DNA of 64,000 bases, taken from Whitmania pigra (lineage: Eukaryota; Annelida; Clitellata; Hirudinida; Haemopidae). The position numbers were made by a program, and so were the translations under genes. The stretch covers positions 399,001 through 463,000 of the forward strand of contig JAJTWR010000263.1 of NCBI GenBank assembly GCA_021613335.1, written 5' to 3'. Position 1 is the stretch's first letter. Each line of letters starts with the position of its first letter. Below are positions 26,624-42,754 of the stretch, one piece after another. The notes beneath the pieces were generated by a model. That model was given only the letters and a program-made list of their open reading frames with translations. It made no database searches and was not told the DNA's origin.

Positions 26624-27646
26624 CTTGGGCTAAAACGTTAAACGAGATGCACGATTATAAAGAACAAACGATTTTGACTAATTGAATTGTCATCGACTTG
26701 AGTAATTATTGCTAAACAATATTTGTAACATCAATACTGATTGACGTGCGAAAGACCAGATACCGCGCGAGCGAGTAACCGTACGCGCAGACCGTGTGAA
26801 CACAATGAAAATAAACAATAACCATTCAGACAACCAACTTGCCGACCAGCTGCCAAGGATAATTTAAAACATTTAAAATGCGCTTTATTTTACTAAATAA
26901 AATATAGAACCATATATTTGTTATTTTAAAATAAATTTCAATTACACCACCGAAGTTTAAACTTAAGAATTAAGATGATTGCCGCTGTTCCCACCGTGAG
27001 TCATTCACGAAAATAGAACATCAAATTTGACAGTTCTTTTATTAGAATTTTTAAAGAGAGGCAAGCTTTTACATCTTATTTAAATAATCTATCAATTAAA
27101 TTTAATATAAAATATTTGAAATAAAATTATTTTCTATTTCATTGTTTTAAAAACAAGTTTGTAGAAAAACAAAACCAAGCAAATATGTGCAGAATTATTA
27201 ATTTTAATATTTAAGTATAAAGAGACCGATAAGTTTTAATATCAATACGGGATTCTACTGACTTTTGTTCAAGTTTTAATGACTTTCAGAGAAAGCGGGA
27301 GCAAAGGTAAGGTCGATGAATTAGAATTTATGAGAACAAAAGTCTGATATTGTATATTTAGGTAGATTATAAGATGGTTTTCTGATGGTTTAATTATTGA
27401 TTTTCTGTTTCTTACAGATTTTTGTTAAATAATGAATTGGAATAAAACGCCGAAATGCATGAAAGCATTTAAAAGGCCGGTCAAATTCATTCAAAGTCAA
27501 TCGTGAAATTATAAACCTGGCGAATATAAAAAAATACCTTTGATGTCTGTGACGTCAATGTTTTTATTTACATTCAACAGATGAACAACTTTTAGCATGA
27601 AGATTCGCAATGCTGAATAATTTTATATAAATATATTACTTTTTGT
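26624..27646. promoter_or_regulatory. Divergent intergenic region, glypican / FHL
   Basis: About 1 kb separates the two start codons. A CpG-containing GC-richer patch at 26750-26805 (gcgcgagcgag, gtacgcgcag) sits 130-180 bp upstream of the glypican ATG and is the likely glypican promoter. On the FHL side a TATATAAATA stretch at 27624-27633 lies just upstream of the candidate start codons. No other features seen. Confidence 0.4.
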
Positions 27647-29846
27647 ATGGTTATGTTTTACGAAATGTCACAAACTACTTCGTCCTCTTCAAATCTTTTG
27701 ACTTGTGTCTTGTGTCAGACAGACCTGGAAGAATGCAAGTTCATCGAAATGGAAAATGGAAATTTGTGCCTGTCGTGTTTCGAGATGGAGTACTCCAACA
27801 GGTGTACTATTTGCAGGAAACTCATCCGCCTCGATCAACAGGTATCCAATGGAATTAATTGAATACAACTTTTTGTCTCATGGAAAATTTATCAAAAATT
27901 ATGCTCATTATTCTCAAAATTTTGGTTCAAGGATTCGTCTTCTAAATATAAAATAAGCAGATGCACTTAAGTTATATTTGTGCTCTGCTACATCGATAAA
28001 GCCAGTGAATAATTTTTTATTCTAAAGTTTTCACAAATTTCTTCCTTCAAATGATACTTACCACATTTCTTCGGTTTATCTTCACCTGCTTCTCTTATTT
28101 TTTTGAATTATGATCTGTTTATGTCGCTAACGTTTTTTTAAATAACTACAGAATTTTAAATCTAATTTAAATAAATATATCATCTTTAACTAAAAGCTGA
28201 TTGGACAGCGGGACTTTTAGTTGAAATCGTTTTCATCTTTTTTCATAGACTTTTTCATCTACTTTAACATGCATTAAAGTAGTAATAGTGTAATAATACC
28301 TACTTGTGGACAGGAAATAAAAATTGACGGAATGCACTGGCATGATTCTTGTTTCAATTGTTCCTTGTGTAATTTGAATCTCGTCAAGAAATATTTCGCC
28401 TTCACCAATTCGCAACTCATTTGCACGGAATGTTACAGCAAAGAATCATCGCTTGAGTGCTCCAAATGCACAGAAAAATTCAAAAATGGTACTTTTTTAT
28501 CATTAAAATTCATCTACTTTTCGATACTACATTCCTTATTAAAATGTAAAATATTTGTGAATTTTAACTTAAGGAAACCGAATGATACGCAAAAAAACAA
28601 ACAAAAAACTGCGCCTTGCATTTTCGAGTTGTTAACAAGCAGATGATAAATAAAAGTGGTTGATTCGTTAATTGAATTGAATTTTTGATTGAAGGACAAC
28701 CGATATACGAGTTTGAAGGAACCTTCTGGCACGATGAGTGCTTCAGGTGCGTCAACTGTGACTTCCCCATCGGCACGAGACCCTTCATCCCTACGGGGAC
28801 AAAACCAGTCTGCATTGACTGCTTCGAACAAAAGTACATTAGGAATTGTCACAAGTGCGGCAAGGTGAATTTTATTTAATTGAATTGATGAACTTGAATT
28901 GAACATTATTTATTACATTATTTAAATTGGACAGATTAAATTTTAATACAAATCATCTTGTTGTGTGATTCTTATTTTATATTTATTTTGATTAATTAAA
29001 ACAAAAGTTTAATTGGAGTAACATGTTGCTGGAATTAAATCCCGTTTCAATGGTGAAATAAAATGGCCTGGAAAGTGGTTGTGACATTTAATTAGTGGTT
29101 GTTGTTACTAACAGTAATTGTCATAATAATCGTCAGCTTAAGTTTTTTGAGTTATTAACCAACTGGAACCATTTGGTACTAATAACTGAATGGCTAATTA
29201 AATACTTAAATAAAGAAATAAACGAGTAAATAATTAAATGAATGATAAAATAACTGAATAATTAAGTAAACGAATGATTAACTGAATAACAACATTAAAA
29301 AATAAACATACTAATGAAAAAATGAACGTAAATAAGCTCTAGCTCCTTTTCAAGGCATTGAAAACAGACGGCATGGAGTGTGGCGACAAATTCTGGCACG
29401 AGGAATGCTTCTGTTGTGTTTTCTGTGGAAATGGCCTCTCGGCGAACGGAGATTTTGTTTCCAGAGAAAACGAAATCATCTGCACGGATTGCTATTCCAA
29501 GAGATTCCTCAAGAAATGCCTCAAATGTGGGGCTGACATCGAAGGTAATGAACAACATATACTAACAATACACAAATAATAACATCATTAATAATACATT
29601 ACGCTTTAAATTAAAATATGTTTAAATTAAATTTTCATGTTAATTAACTTATTTTCATTAACTAATTAATTAATTAACTAACTAATTGTAGGATTGAAGG
29701 GTCTGAAGTTTGTGAACTTTGAGAATTACAACTGGCACACGAGGTGCTTCAGTTGTTCGAGATGCAACTGTGGACTCATCGACAAGGGATTCGTCATGTT
29801 TGGATCTGACATTCTGTGCCCGAATTGTGCCAAAAATAAGCTTTAA
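27647..29846 (+). CDS. Four-and-a-half LIM domain protein (FHL)
   Basis: LIM-only adaptor; in other animals FHL proteins act in muscle and as transcription cofactors. Five exons in consistent phase give 294 aa: 27647-27841, 28314-28488, 28695-28864, 29355-29544, 29692-29846. The N-terminal half-LIM is CVLC...CLSC. It is followed by four full LIM domains beginning CTIC, CSKC, CHKC and CLKC. Each has the central WH..CF.C motif (MHWHDSCF, TFWHDECF, KFWHEECF, YNWHTRCF). The protein ends LCPNCAKNKL, close to the FHL family end. All zinc ligands appear present. The first ATG (27647) has a poor context; the third in-frame ATG at 27665 (MSQTTSSSS) has a better one and may be the true start, giving 288 aa. 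A 5' UTR exon cannot be excluded. Confidence 0.92.
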
Positions 29847-32848
<3,002 letters not shown>

Positions 32849-34877
32849 TTAATACAAGGCAAGTTCAGTGCCCCAGGGTCTGTAGGGTTTCAAATAGTGA
32901 AGGAGTTGCGATGTCGAGTGAGTAAAGTTGCTGTTGTCGAAGGTAGAGGTCGCGGTCGCACCAGGACGTCCGGGGTCGTTCGGGTTCAAAACCCCCGTGA
33001 AGAAGTTGAAGGCACCAGATTCTTTTCTTTCGTTTTGCTGGGAATTCCCGTCGCTAAGAGACGGGCCGAGGTACGAATGAAGGTTTTCTGATTTTGCGTC
33101 GCTACTCGTTCGTCCATCTTCCGTCGTCATGGCAACGTTTCCGTAGTTGCCATAGTAATGGTGATGCCCTCCGTACGACAATATGCTGGAAGTTGCTGGA
33201 AAATACGGAGTCATTAAGGAGCTGGAATGAAGGGGTTTTGAGGCGTTGGGAGGATTTCGGGGGTCGAAATGTCGTCTGCTCGTTGTTGTTGTTGGTGGAC
33301 TCCAGTAATCAAGTCGTTGTGATACCTGAAAGAATTGTTTTTTCGTTGTTGTTTTAAAAAGTTTTAAAATCGATTTAAACACTTGTTTAATAATTAATAC
33401 ATTTATATGCATTTAATTGTTGTATACGTATTAAGGTCATCAGTTATAGTTAATAAGAATTTAATAATGTATTTAATTCAACAAAAGCAAACCTGAGAAA
33501 ATGCGGACGAGTTGTTGATTGGAGATTTAACGGAAGGAATTGTTAATGAAGAATGAAGTTGATGAGAATTCTGGAGTTGATGGAGGTGGTTCAGCAGACG
33601 AACAAGGAGAGGGTTTTGAGGGTCAAGCCCTTCGAAGGTCATCATGTACCTGGCGACCTCTGACACGCACTCCCTGTAACCTTCCCTCTTTAGATCGGAA
33701 GCCAGGATGGAATGCTCAGGAATTGAACTGTTGACTTTTTGATTGGTTTGAAGGAGCTTCAAATGGTCGACTGTCATCTTCAATATTTCGGCCTTTTCGA
33801 GTTTTGCTGAACCCTGCGAGAGATTTGAAGGTTGAATTGTATTGCATTACTTCTTATTGTATTGTATAACATCTTATTTGGTTGTGTTGCACTACATCTT
33901 ATTGTATTGTATTGCATCGCGTTGCATTGTATTGTGAAGGTGTTGCATTAAATGATCCCGATGGAATTATTTATTAATTATTTATTTAGCGTTAAAACTA
34001 ATGAATATTATTGTTGTCAACAAATCTACTGACGTTAATAAATTAAAGATGTTTTACTAATAACAAATGAATATTTTACTAACTTGTTTTTCAAAGGCAG
34101 AAGGAACAAGTCTTTTCAGTTCGGACAAACACTGATTGATTCTGTCCCTTCTCTTTTTCTCAATCATCTTCGTTGGATTGATATTGAATTAATAGATATT
34201 AATAACAATGGTAACTTATTCAATTGAACATTTAATCATTAATTAACTGATAAATGTTATTAAATAATTAAATGTCGTTAAATAATTCATAAATTCACCC
34301 CTCTTCTCTTCTTTCTATCTGGAGTGAAGCAACTCTGAGTCGGCGAACTGAAATAAATAAAATTGTAGCATATTAACATGTAATATATTATGCTAATATA
34401 AATATTAATAAAGTTATTATTATTACTTATTAAAACAAAGTATTCGACAAGAACTATTTCACAACAACAGTAACATCGTCTTGATTATCTCGTTTAAAAC
34501 CAAACATGTATTTATGCGGGAACAGAACATCATGTCCTATAACAACTATTCTATAACAACGCTTTACGAAGTTTCAGCATCCACAATGATGTGGTAAATT
34601 ATTGATCCATAAGTAATAATTTTCATAATTACAAATTCCACTGAGTTCGAAAAACATTAAATATTATTTCAACAAATAATGTCAATATTAACAACAACAA
34701 CATTAATACTAATATAGCGTTAATAATGATAACAATAATGTAATAATAATAATTAAATAATAATAATTAAATAAAATTATAAATAAAACTAAAAATAAAA
34801 ACACGCTACCCCATCTTGGCGTTAACATCGTCATAGAAATCATCATCATCATCGTCGTCAAATGTCTGCCTCTTCAT
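32849..34877 (-). CDS. HEY-type bHLH-Orange repressor
   Basis: Nuclear bHLH repressor, normally a Notch target. Five phase-consistent exons give 332 aa: 34877-34810, 34347-34299, 34167-34084, 33813-33493, 33325-32849. It begins MKR, as vertebrate HEY proteins do, then has a run of seven Asp. The basic region [16 protein letters not shown] has Gly39 where HES proteins have Pro, the HEY diagnostic. The second helix is [18 protein letters not shown]. The Orange domain is about residues 103-147 ([13 protein letters not shown]). The C-terminus has YRPW at 322-325 followed by GTE, the HEY tail, but ends LALY rather than the usual (I/V)GAF. An in-frame stop upstream supports the start. A chain of Asp codons in exon 1 overlaps a GAT-like microsatellite. 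Confidence 0.95.
33838..33945. repeat. TTGTA/TTGCA pentanucleotide tract in a HEY intron
   Basis: Imperfect repeats of attgtattgcat type between the bHLH exon (34167-34084) and the Orange exon (33813-33493). Confidence 0.75.
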
Positions 34878-37800
34878 TCCAAGCTTTTCCACGCTTTCCA
34901 GCAGCACTTCCTCGTCATTAAAACCACATTTCCATGTCCTGGAGTGGGAGGCGTCTTTAGCAGGTGACCTCTTCTCATTGGTCAAAGGGCGGGAACTTTC
35001 GCAGACGTCTGGTGATCTGCTCGTGACGTATTGACATCCATGAAGACGATTGTTTGTCGTCTCATGAATTTCACTTGTTGTACTTGTATTTGTACATGTA
35101 TGTATGACTTTAATTTATTCGTGTTTGTATTTGGTTATGGATGAAATGTAAACTAATCGATAATAAATAGATAACTCATAAATATTCTAATAAAAGTGTC
35201 AAAAATAAATTTGAATACCGTCGAAATAACCAATCATAATAATCTTAAATTTCAAATCAGTTAATTTGGACTGCTACGCCTACTATAAGGCGATTTCACT
35301 GAAGTTTCACAGAAGCATAACAATCGAATCATCATTTTCATCATCAATCACAATCTCTCCAATCAATCACAAACTCCCCAAAACAAACTCCCCACCCAGA
35401 GAGACAGCAATTAGTGACAATTTGATGACCACACATCGCCGAGATCAGAAACTTCGAACGTCCATCAACGTCATGAGCGCTTTGAAGAAGTTGATTGGAC
35501 GACGGATGTCATGGAAACGGGGTTGGTTCTGATCACGTGTTCGACCCTGCGTCTGGGGACACTTGACCCCGTAAAGGAACACCGGGTGCCTACGATTCCT
35601 TCATTGTTTTTGCTTCCCTTGAATTGTTCTAACCATCCTTTCTTCTTTTCAGCTGTTGTTGTTTATATTGTTTGTTGTTATTGTTGTTGTTGTAAGTTCT
35701 TCTTGATGCTTCTTTGTATTCTGCTGATTGATGAACCTCGTTTGACCTGTAGGCGCCCAGAAAATATTTTTCCGCATTTGCTTCGATGTCGATCTGAATG
35801 TTGAAAGGATTCAGAAGAAGGAGATTAATGCCGATTGTTGCTGTTGCATCTTTATATCATCATCATCATCATCTCATTATATCATCATATCATCACATCA
35901 TCATACCATATTATCATTATATATCATATTATCATTATGCTTTTTGTAGTTCATGTGTTTAAATGAGAAACCCTGGTGGCTGTGTAATCAATGATAATAA
36001 TAATTATTATTAATAAGGTAATTGTCAATAAATCGGCGCTGACTGTGATGAGGATGATGATGACGACGATGATGACGACGATGAGTGAGAAAATATGTCA
36101 ACAGTGAAAGTTGTCAATGAGAGGATCGGATGTGTTTCGAGTCACGTGATGCTGTCCTGCTATGGAAGGAAAGGTTTCATCCGCCCCTCCTTGAAACCAA
36201 TTGGCAACAACAATAACGAGTATTACTTGTCCAGCAAATTATAATAATTGTTTATAATTTATGATAATTACATACATAATAAATTAATTTCATTGAATAC
36301 TTTTGATTGAACACTTTGCAGGTGTTTGTTAAATCGTGTGATGGTTACATGAAGATACAAGAATGAGATAATTTGTTTGAATAGTTGTTTTTTAATACGC
36401 ATATCATTAAACAGACAAGAACAATAAACAATATATAATAATGTGATAATAAATATAAATAATAGATAATTATGAATATTTATTATTTTTAGTAATTTTC
36501 TCATTGCTTAGGAAAAGCGCAATGACATCCGATGTGTCAGCAGCATTCCAGACGAGCGAGGTGAATGGATTCCTACCTGGATTGATGGACGAAACAACGT
36601 GGAATTCAATTTGCACGTTGGAGCAATTACAGCTGAAAAGTTAATTGCTTCTCATTCCATATCGATGTCCCGATGTTGTATTCAGATTACGACCACCTCC
36701 TTTCCAATTGACAAGTGGAAAATCTCCTCTCGAAACTTCCTTCGTGAGTTCGCATTGACTTGTTTCCAAGTGCTTGACTTTCATCAGGATGAGGGCTCAT
36801 TGCGGGATTTAATTGTGGGTTATTTCTTGTCTCCATTGTCACTCATTCGACTGGGCGGTCTTACGAGTTATTCTAGTTATTCGGTTGTTGGTTATTTTTT
36901 TTTTTTTTGGAGGGAGGGGGAATTAATATTAAACAGAGAAGGTTTAATTGGAAATTAGAAATTTAAGAAAAAAAATAATAATAACGTACCCATAACGACT
37001 GAAAAGGAAAATAAAAAGTTTTTAATGTTTCCAAGTAATTGTATGAATGTCTAAAATGTAATATATCGATACATTAGTATTTAATAAAACTTACAAATTT
37101 ATATTTAATAATACAAACTTCATTCAACATGACATTCTCCAACACAAACCCTGGAAGGCGACATACAATGAAATGTCATTAAGCAAGACAAAGCAAAACT
37201 TTCCACCGCAGATGACCCAGTAAAATGTCACGACCTTTGACTTGATTGCATCTGACCTCGCGTTTCGGGTCAGGAAACATTTAATTGCAGGCAGCCAATC
37301 ATAAATCGTATCACTTTGTCAGCGTACAGTTCACTTGTATAGGCTATGCGTAAATTCTATTTATTGTTATTATTATTATTCGCCAATCCTCTTAAAACCT
37401 ACTTGACTATTCCAATGTGTAAAATAAATACAAATATTCGATTAATTGCTGCCTGATTTGCGTTTGTAAAATATCAGTTTTCTTTTCAGGGTGAACGAGT
37501 TGTGACCCCTTCACCTGTCGTGATCTGATCAGTGACCCGTGAAGTCAATGACGCGTGGCTGTGATGCTGTCATGTCGTGGATACATTTGACTGAGGACAT
37601 CACAGAAGTCGAAAGAGATCATTCAAGTGTCGTTCATTCATTTCCCCATCTCTATTTGACAACTATTTGACTGTCATTGGGATGTTCTGAGAAAATCCCC
37701 GACGATGATGATCATAACTGATCACATATGATACATATCAGACGCAGATTAAGTTTCAGCACGGCTTAACCATCATTTTTGATGCCCACTGCCATATATG

Positions 37801-39164
37801 GTGGCGAAATTCTACGAAATATTGAAATATTTGACGCTACGTTCGACCTACCCTAACCTCGATAACAAGCATTGAGATTACTTACGTAATTCAAAATAGT
37901 AAATACATCCAAATCAAAAGAGGATAACTAATCACATAATCACATCATGCATTCAAAGTTGAAGGCTACGAACAATTCGATCAATCATTGACCTGACACA
38001 CGTTCAACACTCAAGGCTACGCTTTATCCCCAGTAAATTAGGTTCGGGTAAGTTTTATAGAATGCACTTCGAGCAATCGCTTAACTAATAAAAATAATAA
38101 TAGCCCGCGAGCGTTAAGATGTCTTACTGCAACCTTGCCCTGTTGGATCAGTTTCACTGAAACCCCAGGAAATCAATCATAAAATCTCCGCCCAAACTAA
38201 TTACAAGTTCAAACAGAACAAATTCAGACACCCTCCCTGAAGATCAACTTCTCGAATAAGAACCAACAACACTTTTGAATATTCAACAAAGTGGAAAGCT
38301 CATGTGATGATGGGTAACATGCAAGTGAGTCTCCGGTAGAGAGGAATCGTGAAGCACATTTCGAACACTTCAAAGCCTTGCGAAACAAAACGACAAAAGG
38401 CAAAAACTGATCGTCGGAGGTAACGTCGCATAAACTCGTCAGGCCTGGCAGAGCAACAGCAGCCCGATGTATTTGTAAATTGTTGTATTTGATTATAACT
38501 ATGTATAAACAGAACTTCTAGATTGTAGACAAAAAATGCAATAAGAAAACTCTTGGCAGATAGTAAATAACTTAAAGAGGAGAAAACATGATAATCTGGG
38601 AATACGTTTAAAATCATAATTTCAAAATGTTAAGAAATAATCTGATGAAAATAATCGCCGAGGTTGCACGATGCTATCAAACAATGTAAATAAAAAAGGA
38701 TGGATGGAATGAGACTTGATTGGCTGGTCGAAGGATGGAATCGCATTTTAGAAGCAAAACAACAAACGGAGTTCCGAACGTCGCACGAGAACCCTACACA
38801 AGACATTATTAAATGAAACGGAAACTAACAACTAACTCATAAGTTTCAGTTTAGTTGAATTAGTACTTGAATAAGATAAGAGAGCACGTTTGATGTAAGT
38901 TTTGACCAAAAGGACATGATATGCATCCCCTCTAGAAGGTTACAATCAAAAATGAGAGGAAGGCCAAAAAATAAAAACGACGTTTGGCAGTTCTTAAAGG
39001 CACAAAACATCAAAGGTTCTAAAAATCCGTTTCAATCGAAGGTTACAAAATCCAAAATCGCATAGAAAATAACTTCAAAGCATTAAGAATGAGGACAGAC
39101 AAAAGCCCGAATTAACTCGCAATTAATTTCCGCAGTTAGACGCAAACACGAACGCAACGGCGCA
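34878..39164. other. HEY upstream region and tropomyosin 3' side
   Basis: About 4.3 kb without a recognised exon. CACGTG E-boxes, a site type bound by HEY proteins, lie at 35534-35539 and 36143-36148. ATC/ATT repeats lie at 35855-35945 and GAT/GAC repeats at 36045-36085. The open frames here are short and have no protein signature. Confidence 0.5.
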
Positions 39165-41646
39165 TCAGATGTTAGCTATTTCGCTCAGAGCCGCCTCCAG
39201 CTCCTCCCTGAGTGCCTTGTTTTGGGCACTGGCTTGACCGAGCTCATCTGCAATGAAGCATTCGGTTTCTATTAATTACATTTATTATAAATTGCAAATG
39301 TATGGGCAAAACAAATGTTATCAATTAAATTACAGATACATAAAACAAATATTTAATTTTTACTAAATTACAAATCCATCTTTAACAAAATTCAGCTATT
39401 TATAAACCACAATGGCTAAAGGTTGGCCAACATTAACATCAGCTGAAGAATCGGTTGTTACCACTTAAGAAACAAATGCAAAACAGATGAGCTTAAGACC
39501 GATTAGCTTGAAAGCCTATTAACTTAAAACATATTAGCTCGTAAACATGTAGGCGGCTCAGAAATACCTTCCAACTGCTCGACATCTCTCTGAAGTTTGA
39601 CGACCGACCTCTCGCTTTCGCTGGCTCTGAACTCAGTCTGAAAGAAACAACGAATCATTTGAGCTCCAGTGCATGTGAACTTGCAAATATTTCATAATTG
39701 AACCGAAAAGGAACTGTTTTTACCTCTTTTAGTTTCGAACTTAGTTCTCGGATGGTTCCCTCGTACGTGTCTTCTCTCTCGGTGGCCTGAATTTCCGCAA
39801 CATTGTTAGAAAAGCGTTAATTTATTCACATGCATGTATTGACATTAAATACTATTCATTAGTAGCATATTCTTACATAGTCCAATCAATTGTAGATATT
39901 CTAACTGCAACATTTAGGAGTTACAAAAGATAAACAAGTCATTTTAGAAGCCATTTAAAAGAGGTTTGGCACATGAGAATTACCTTCGATTCATTGTGCT
40001 CAAGAGATCTCAAAGTGTTGGCAACAGAATTCAACTCCAAATCCAGCTGTTTGCACTTCCTTAAATTTTAGCAGACATGAATTTTAGCACATAGACATAT
40101 TATTACATTATAATACATACATATCTTACAAAAAACATTAAGTTAAATATTGTGCTTTTGAATAATGCGAACAATCAAAATCGTAGAACGAGCTAAAATA
40201 CAAGTTTGCGAACGAGACCTTTCAGCATTTTCTGCTCTTTCCTCCGCACGCTCCAACTCCGATTCAGACATCTGCAATTTTCTGATTGTCTGAAAGATAA
40301 CATTATTACCTGTTACTAATAATATATATTTGTTTGCCAATAATAAATCAACAAACATGTAAAACCATAAAAAAAGTTGCACTGCTTATTAACATATGCT
40401 AAGAAGCTAATTTGTCTTAATCTAATTTGTCAAACAGAAATCCAACCAAAAGCTAATAATGGAGTCTGCATTTTAAATCAGATTCAAACTGATGAAGAAT
40501 GACTAATATCCACATCAAAATAGGCTTAAAAATAAAGAACTAACCTCTTCAAACTTTTTCTCAGCTTCAATAGACATGGCCTTCACAGCCCTCAATTCTC
40601 TCTCTAAATTTTCAATTCTGTCATCATCAACATTCTGTCTATTTTCCAGAACTCTTCTTGATCTGTTGATGTATTTATTATCATCAAATATTAAGCCAGC
40701 AAATTAATTACTATCCATTTAACTAAACACAAGCAGAAATTTAAGTAAATCATCATAGCATCACTATCACTAAAAAAAGTATCACTATCATAAAAGTGTG
40801 GACATTTATAATTAATAATTCCAAATTGAGCTTTACTTACTAAAAACATTTGAGTTTATTATAAACCAATAATTTAATTAAATTAAATCAGATCAAACAT
40901 GACCAGTCAGGTAGGTTATAGCATTCTGACAACATTCAGATTAGTGTGCTTATCATTTATCATATACTTTATGATATTTCATAAAACAAGGAGTTTTAAA
41001 TAAAGAGCTTTAAATAATTCACATCCATTATAATTAGGATTGTGATTTATTAAAAAAAAACTTATAATATTTGAGTAAATACAAGTAGACGTCAGATTAC
41101 CTTTCACTTTCATCGATGAGCTTGCTTAATTCTTCCAGTTTATGATTGGCCAAGTCAGAGCGAGTCTGGGCCTGCTCATAGGAGTCTTCCAACATCTGAA
41201 GCTTTCTTGACAGAGACAATAACTCACTTTCAACCTGCGTGATGCTTCACATTATTAGTCTTCGATTTAATCGATTAAAAATAATTCATTGAGTTTTAAT
41301 GAAACAAGCAATTATTCAACAAAAAAATAACTAAGAAACCAAAGCTGCATTTTTGTTTTCGAATCGTTTTCAATGCTTCCTCAGATTCTAGATGCAAACG
41401 CGATCTCAACGCGCTGAATCTATTTTAAATCTAATACCATCTTCATCTTTCCAAAATTTCAATTTTTCAATAAGACTAAGTGATTATGAAATATCTGTTT
41501 ACCTGATTTCTAAGAGACTTTTCCGCTTCCAGTTCTCGGCATTTCGCTTCGTAATCGTCCCTAGTTTTATCCAAATCCTCCCTCAAATTCTGCATTTTCA
41601 TCCTCAAAGTGGCTAAAGCCCCTCCGCTGGAACCAGACACGGCCAT
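39165..41646 (-). CDS. Tropomyosin, short (low-molecular-weight) form
   Basis: Coiled-coil actin-binding protein. Eight phase-consistent exons give 252 aa: 41646-41503, 41234-41101, 40662-40545, 40289-40219, 40059-39984, 39786-39724, 39637-39568, 39247-39165. The internal exon lengths (134, 118, 71, 76, 63, 70, then 83 coding) match the classic tropomyosin exon series. Conserved stretches are SELERAEERAENAER, the LEDEL near the end and RASESERSVVKLQ. The N-terminus MAVSGSSGGALATLR resembles the alternative first exon of short isoforms, not the MDAIKKKM-type start of muscle forms. Only one terminal exon was found; it ends EAALSEIANI, unlike the usual TFAEL(T/A)GY of invertebrate muscle tropomyosin. 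No long-isoform first exons were found in the 1.1 kb to the next gene. Confidence 0.95.
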
Positions 41647-42754
41647 TTTAGAATTATTTTACGTGAAATAACCACACAGGAAGCAAGAATAAAAAAGTCA
41701 AGGACGCAAACAATAGGAATCACAGGTCTATGGATATACGAACATTCTTTTTGTAACATAAATTTTATTTCAAACTCTTAAATTTATTTAAATTTAATGG
41801 TATTATTTTTAGCTTAGTAAAAATTTAACAAATAAAAGTTTAATTACCGCTTACACAAGGGATAACGAACTTTTATTAATCGCTCATTAGTCCACTTACT
41901 TTAGAAGATTATATAAAAAAGCAATACTATTTATCGGCAGACTTAAATCATGCTAAACAACGCTCGCATGACTTGGAAACACCCCGGTACCCGCCCAATA
42001 CAGGTAAGCCATTGTCTCCCAGTGTAAAACCTACTACATTAAAATGATCCCGCACAGTGCTATCCCAGACCAAAACGAATTAGTCGAAACGTGCCATTCA
42101 CAAACATCTTTTTACATAATTTAAGAAATAAAAATTTGATATAACAAGATAAAATCAGCCTTAGCACTGAAACTGCTAGACATCCAAACTTCAGCCACAC
42201 TACATTATGATACTATCTGAGTAGTAACATCCCATCAAAATAATAACTTCAACATGCACATAAATTAATTCACCTCATAAAAGGTCTTTCAAAAATATTC
42301 TAAATGTCCTTCAGATGAAACATTTAAACTTCATGATAAAATTATCAACAAACAACCTAAGTGCAAACAACTGTGGCAGATGCTTAGACATAATCGAGTT
42401 TTCACAACTTCCAATTACTGTAGAATATCTTCACAGCTTTTAATTGAATGCAAGTGTTTTGCTCAAAAAAATTACAGACATCAACAACATTTGGGACACA
42501 CGTCTACCCACTGCAAACAATGACCATTGGATGAACATGCCCTGCAACACAAGAGATGCTTAAGTAATGTCTCTGCTCAACCCACAAGACCTAGCTGTCT
42601 GATGACTCTGGCTTTGGAACAGTTTTTAATTTGAACTGAGCTGTTAAAAGAAGTGGATATATTTGGTGAGCTACTAGTTTAAAACAAAATATGAATTAAT
42701 AACTTCAGAGTAATTTAATCTAATTTCTCAACCTCGTAAAACATGTTTAACGAA
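41647..42754. promoter_or_regulatory. Region between tropomyosin and the ZCCHC-like gene
   Basis: Must contain the tropomyosin promoter and the 3' UTR of the ZCCHC-like gene. I see no exon, repeat or clear core promoter element. Confidence 0.4.
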
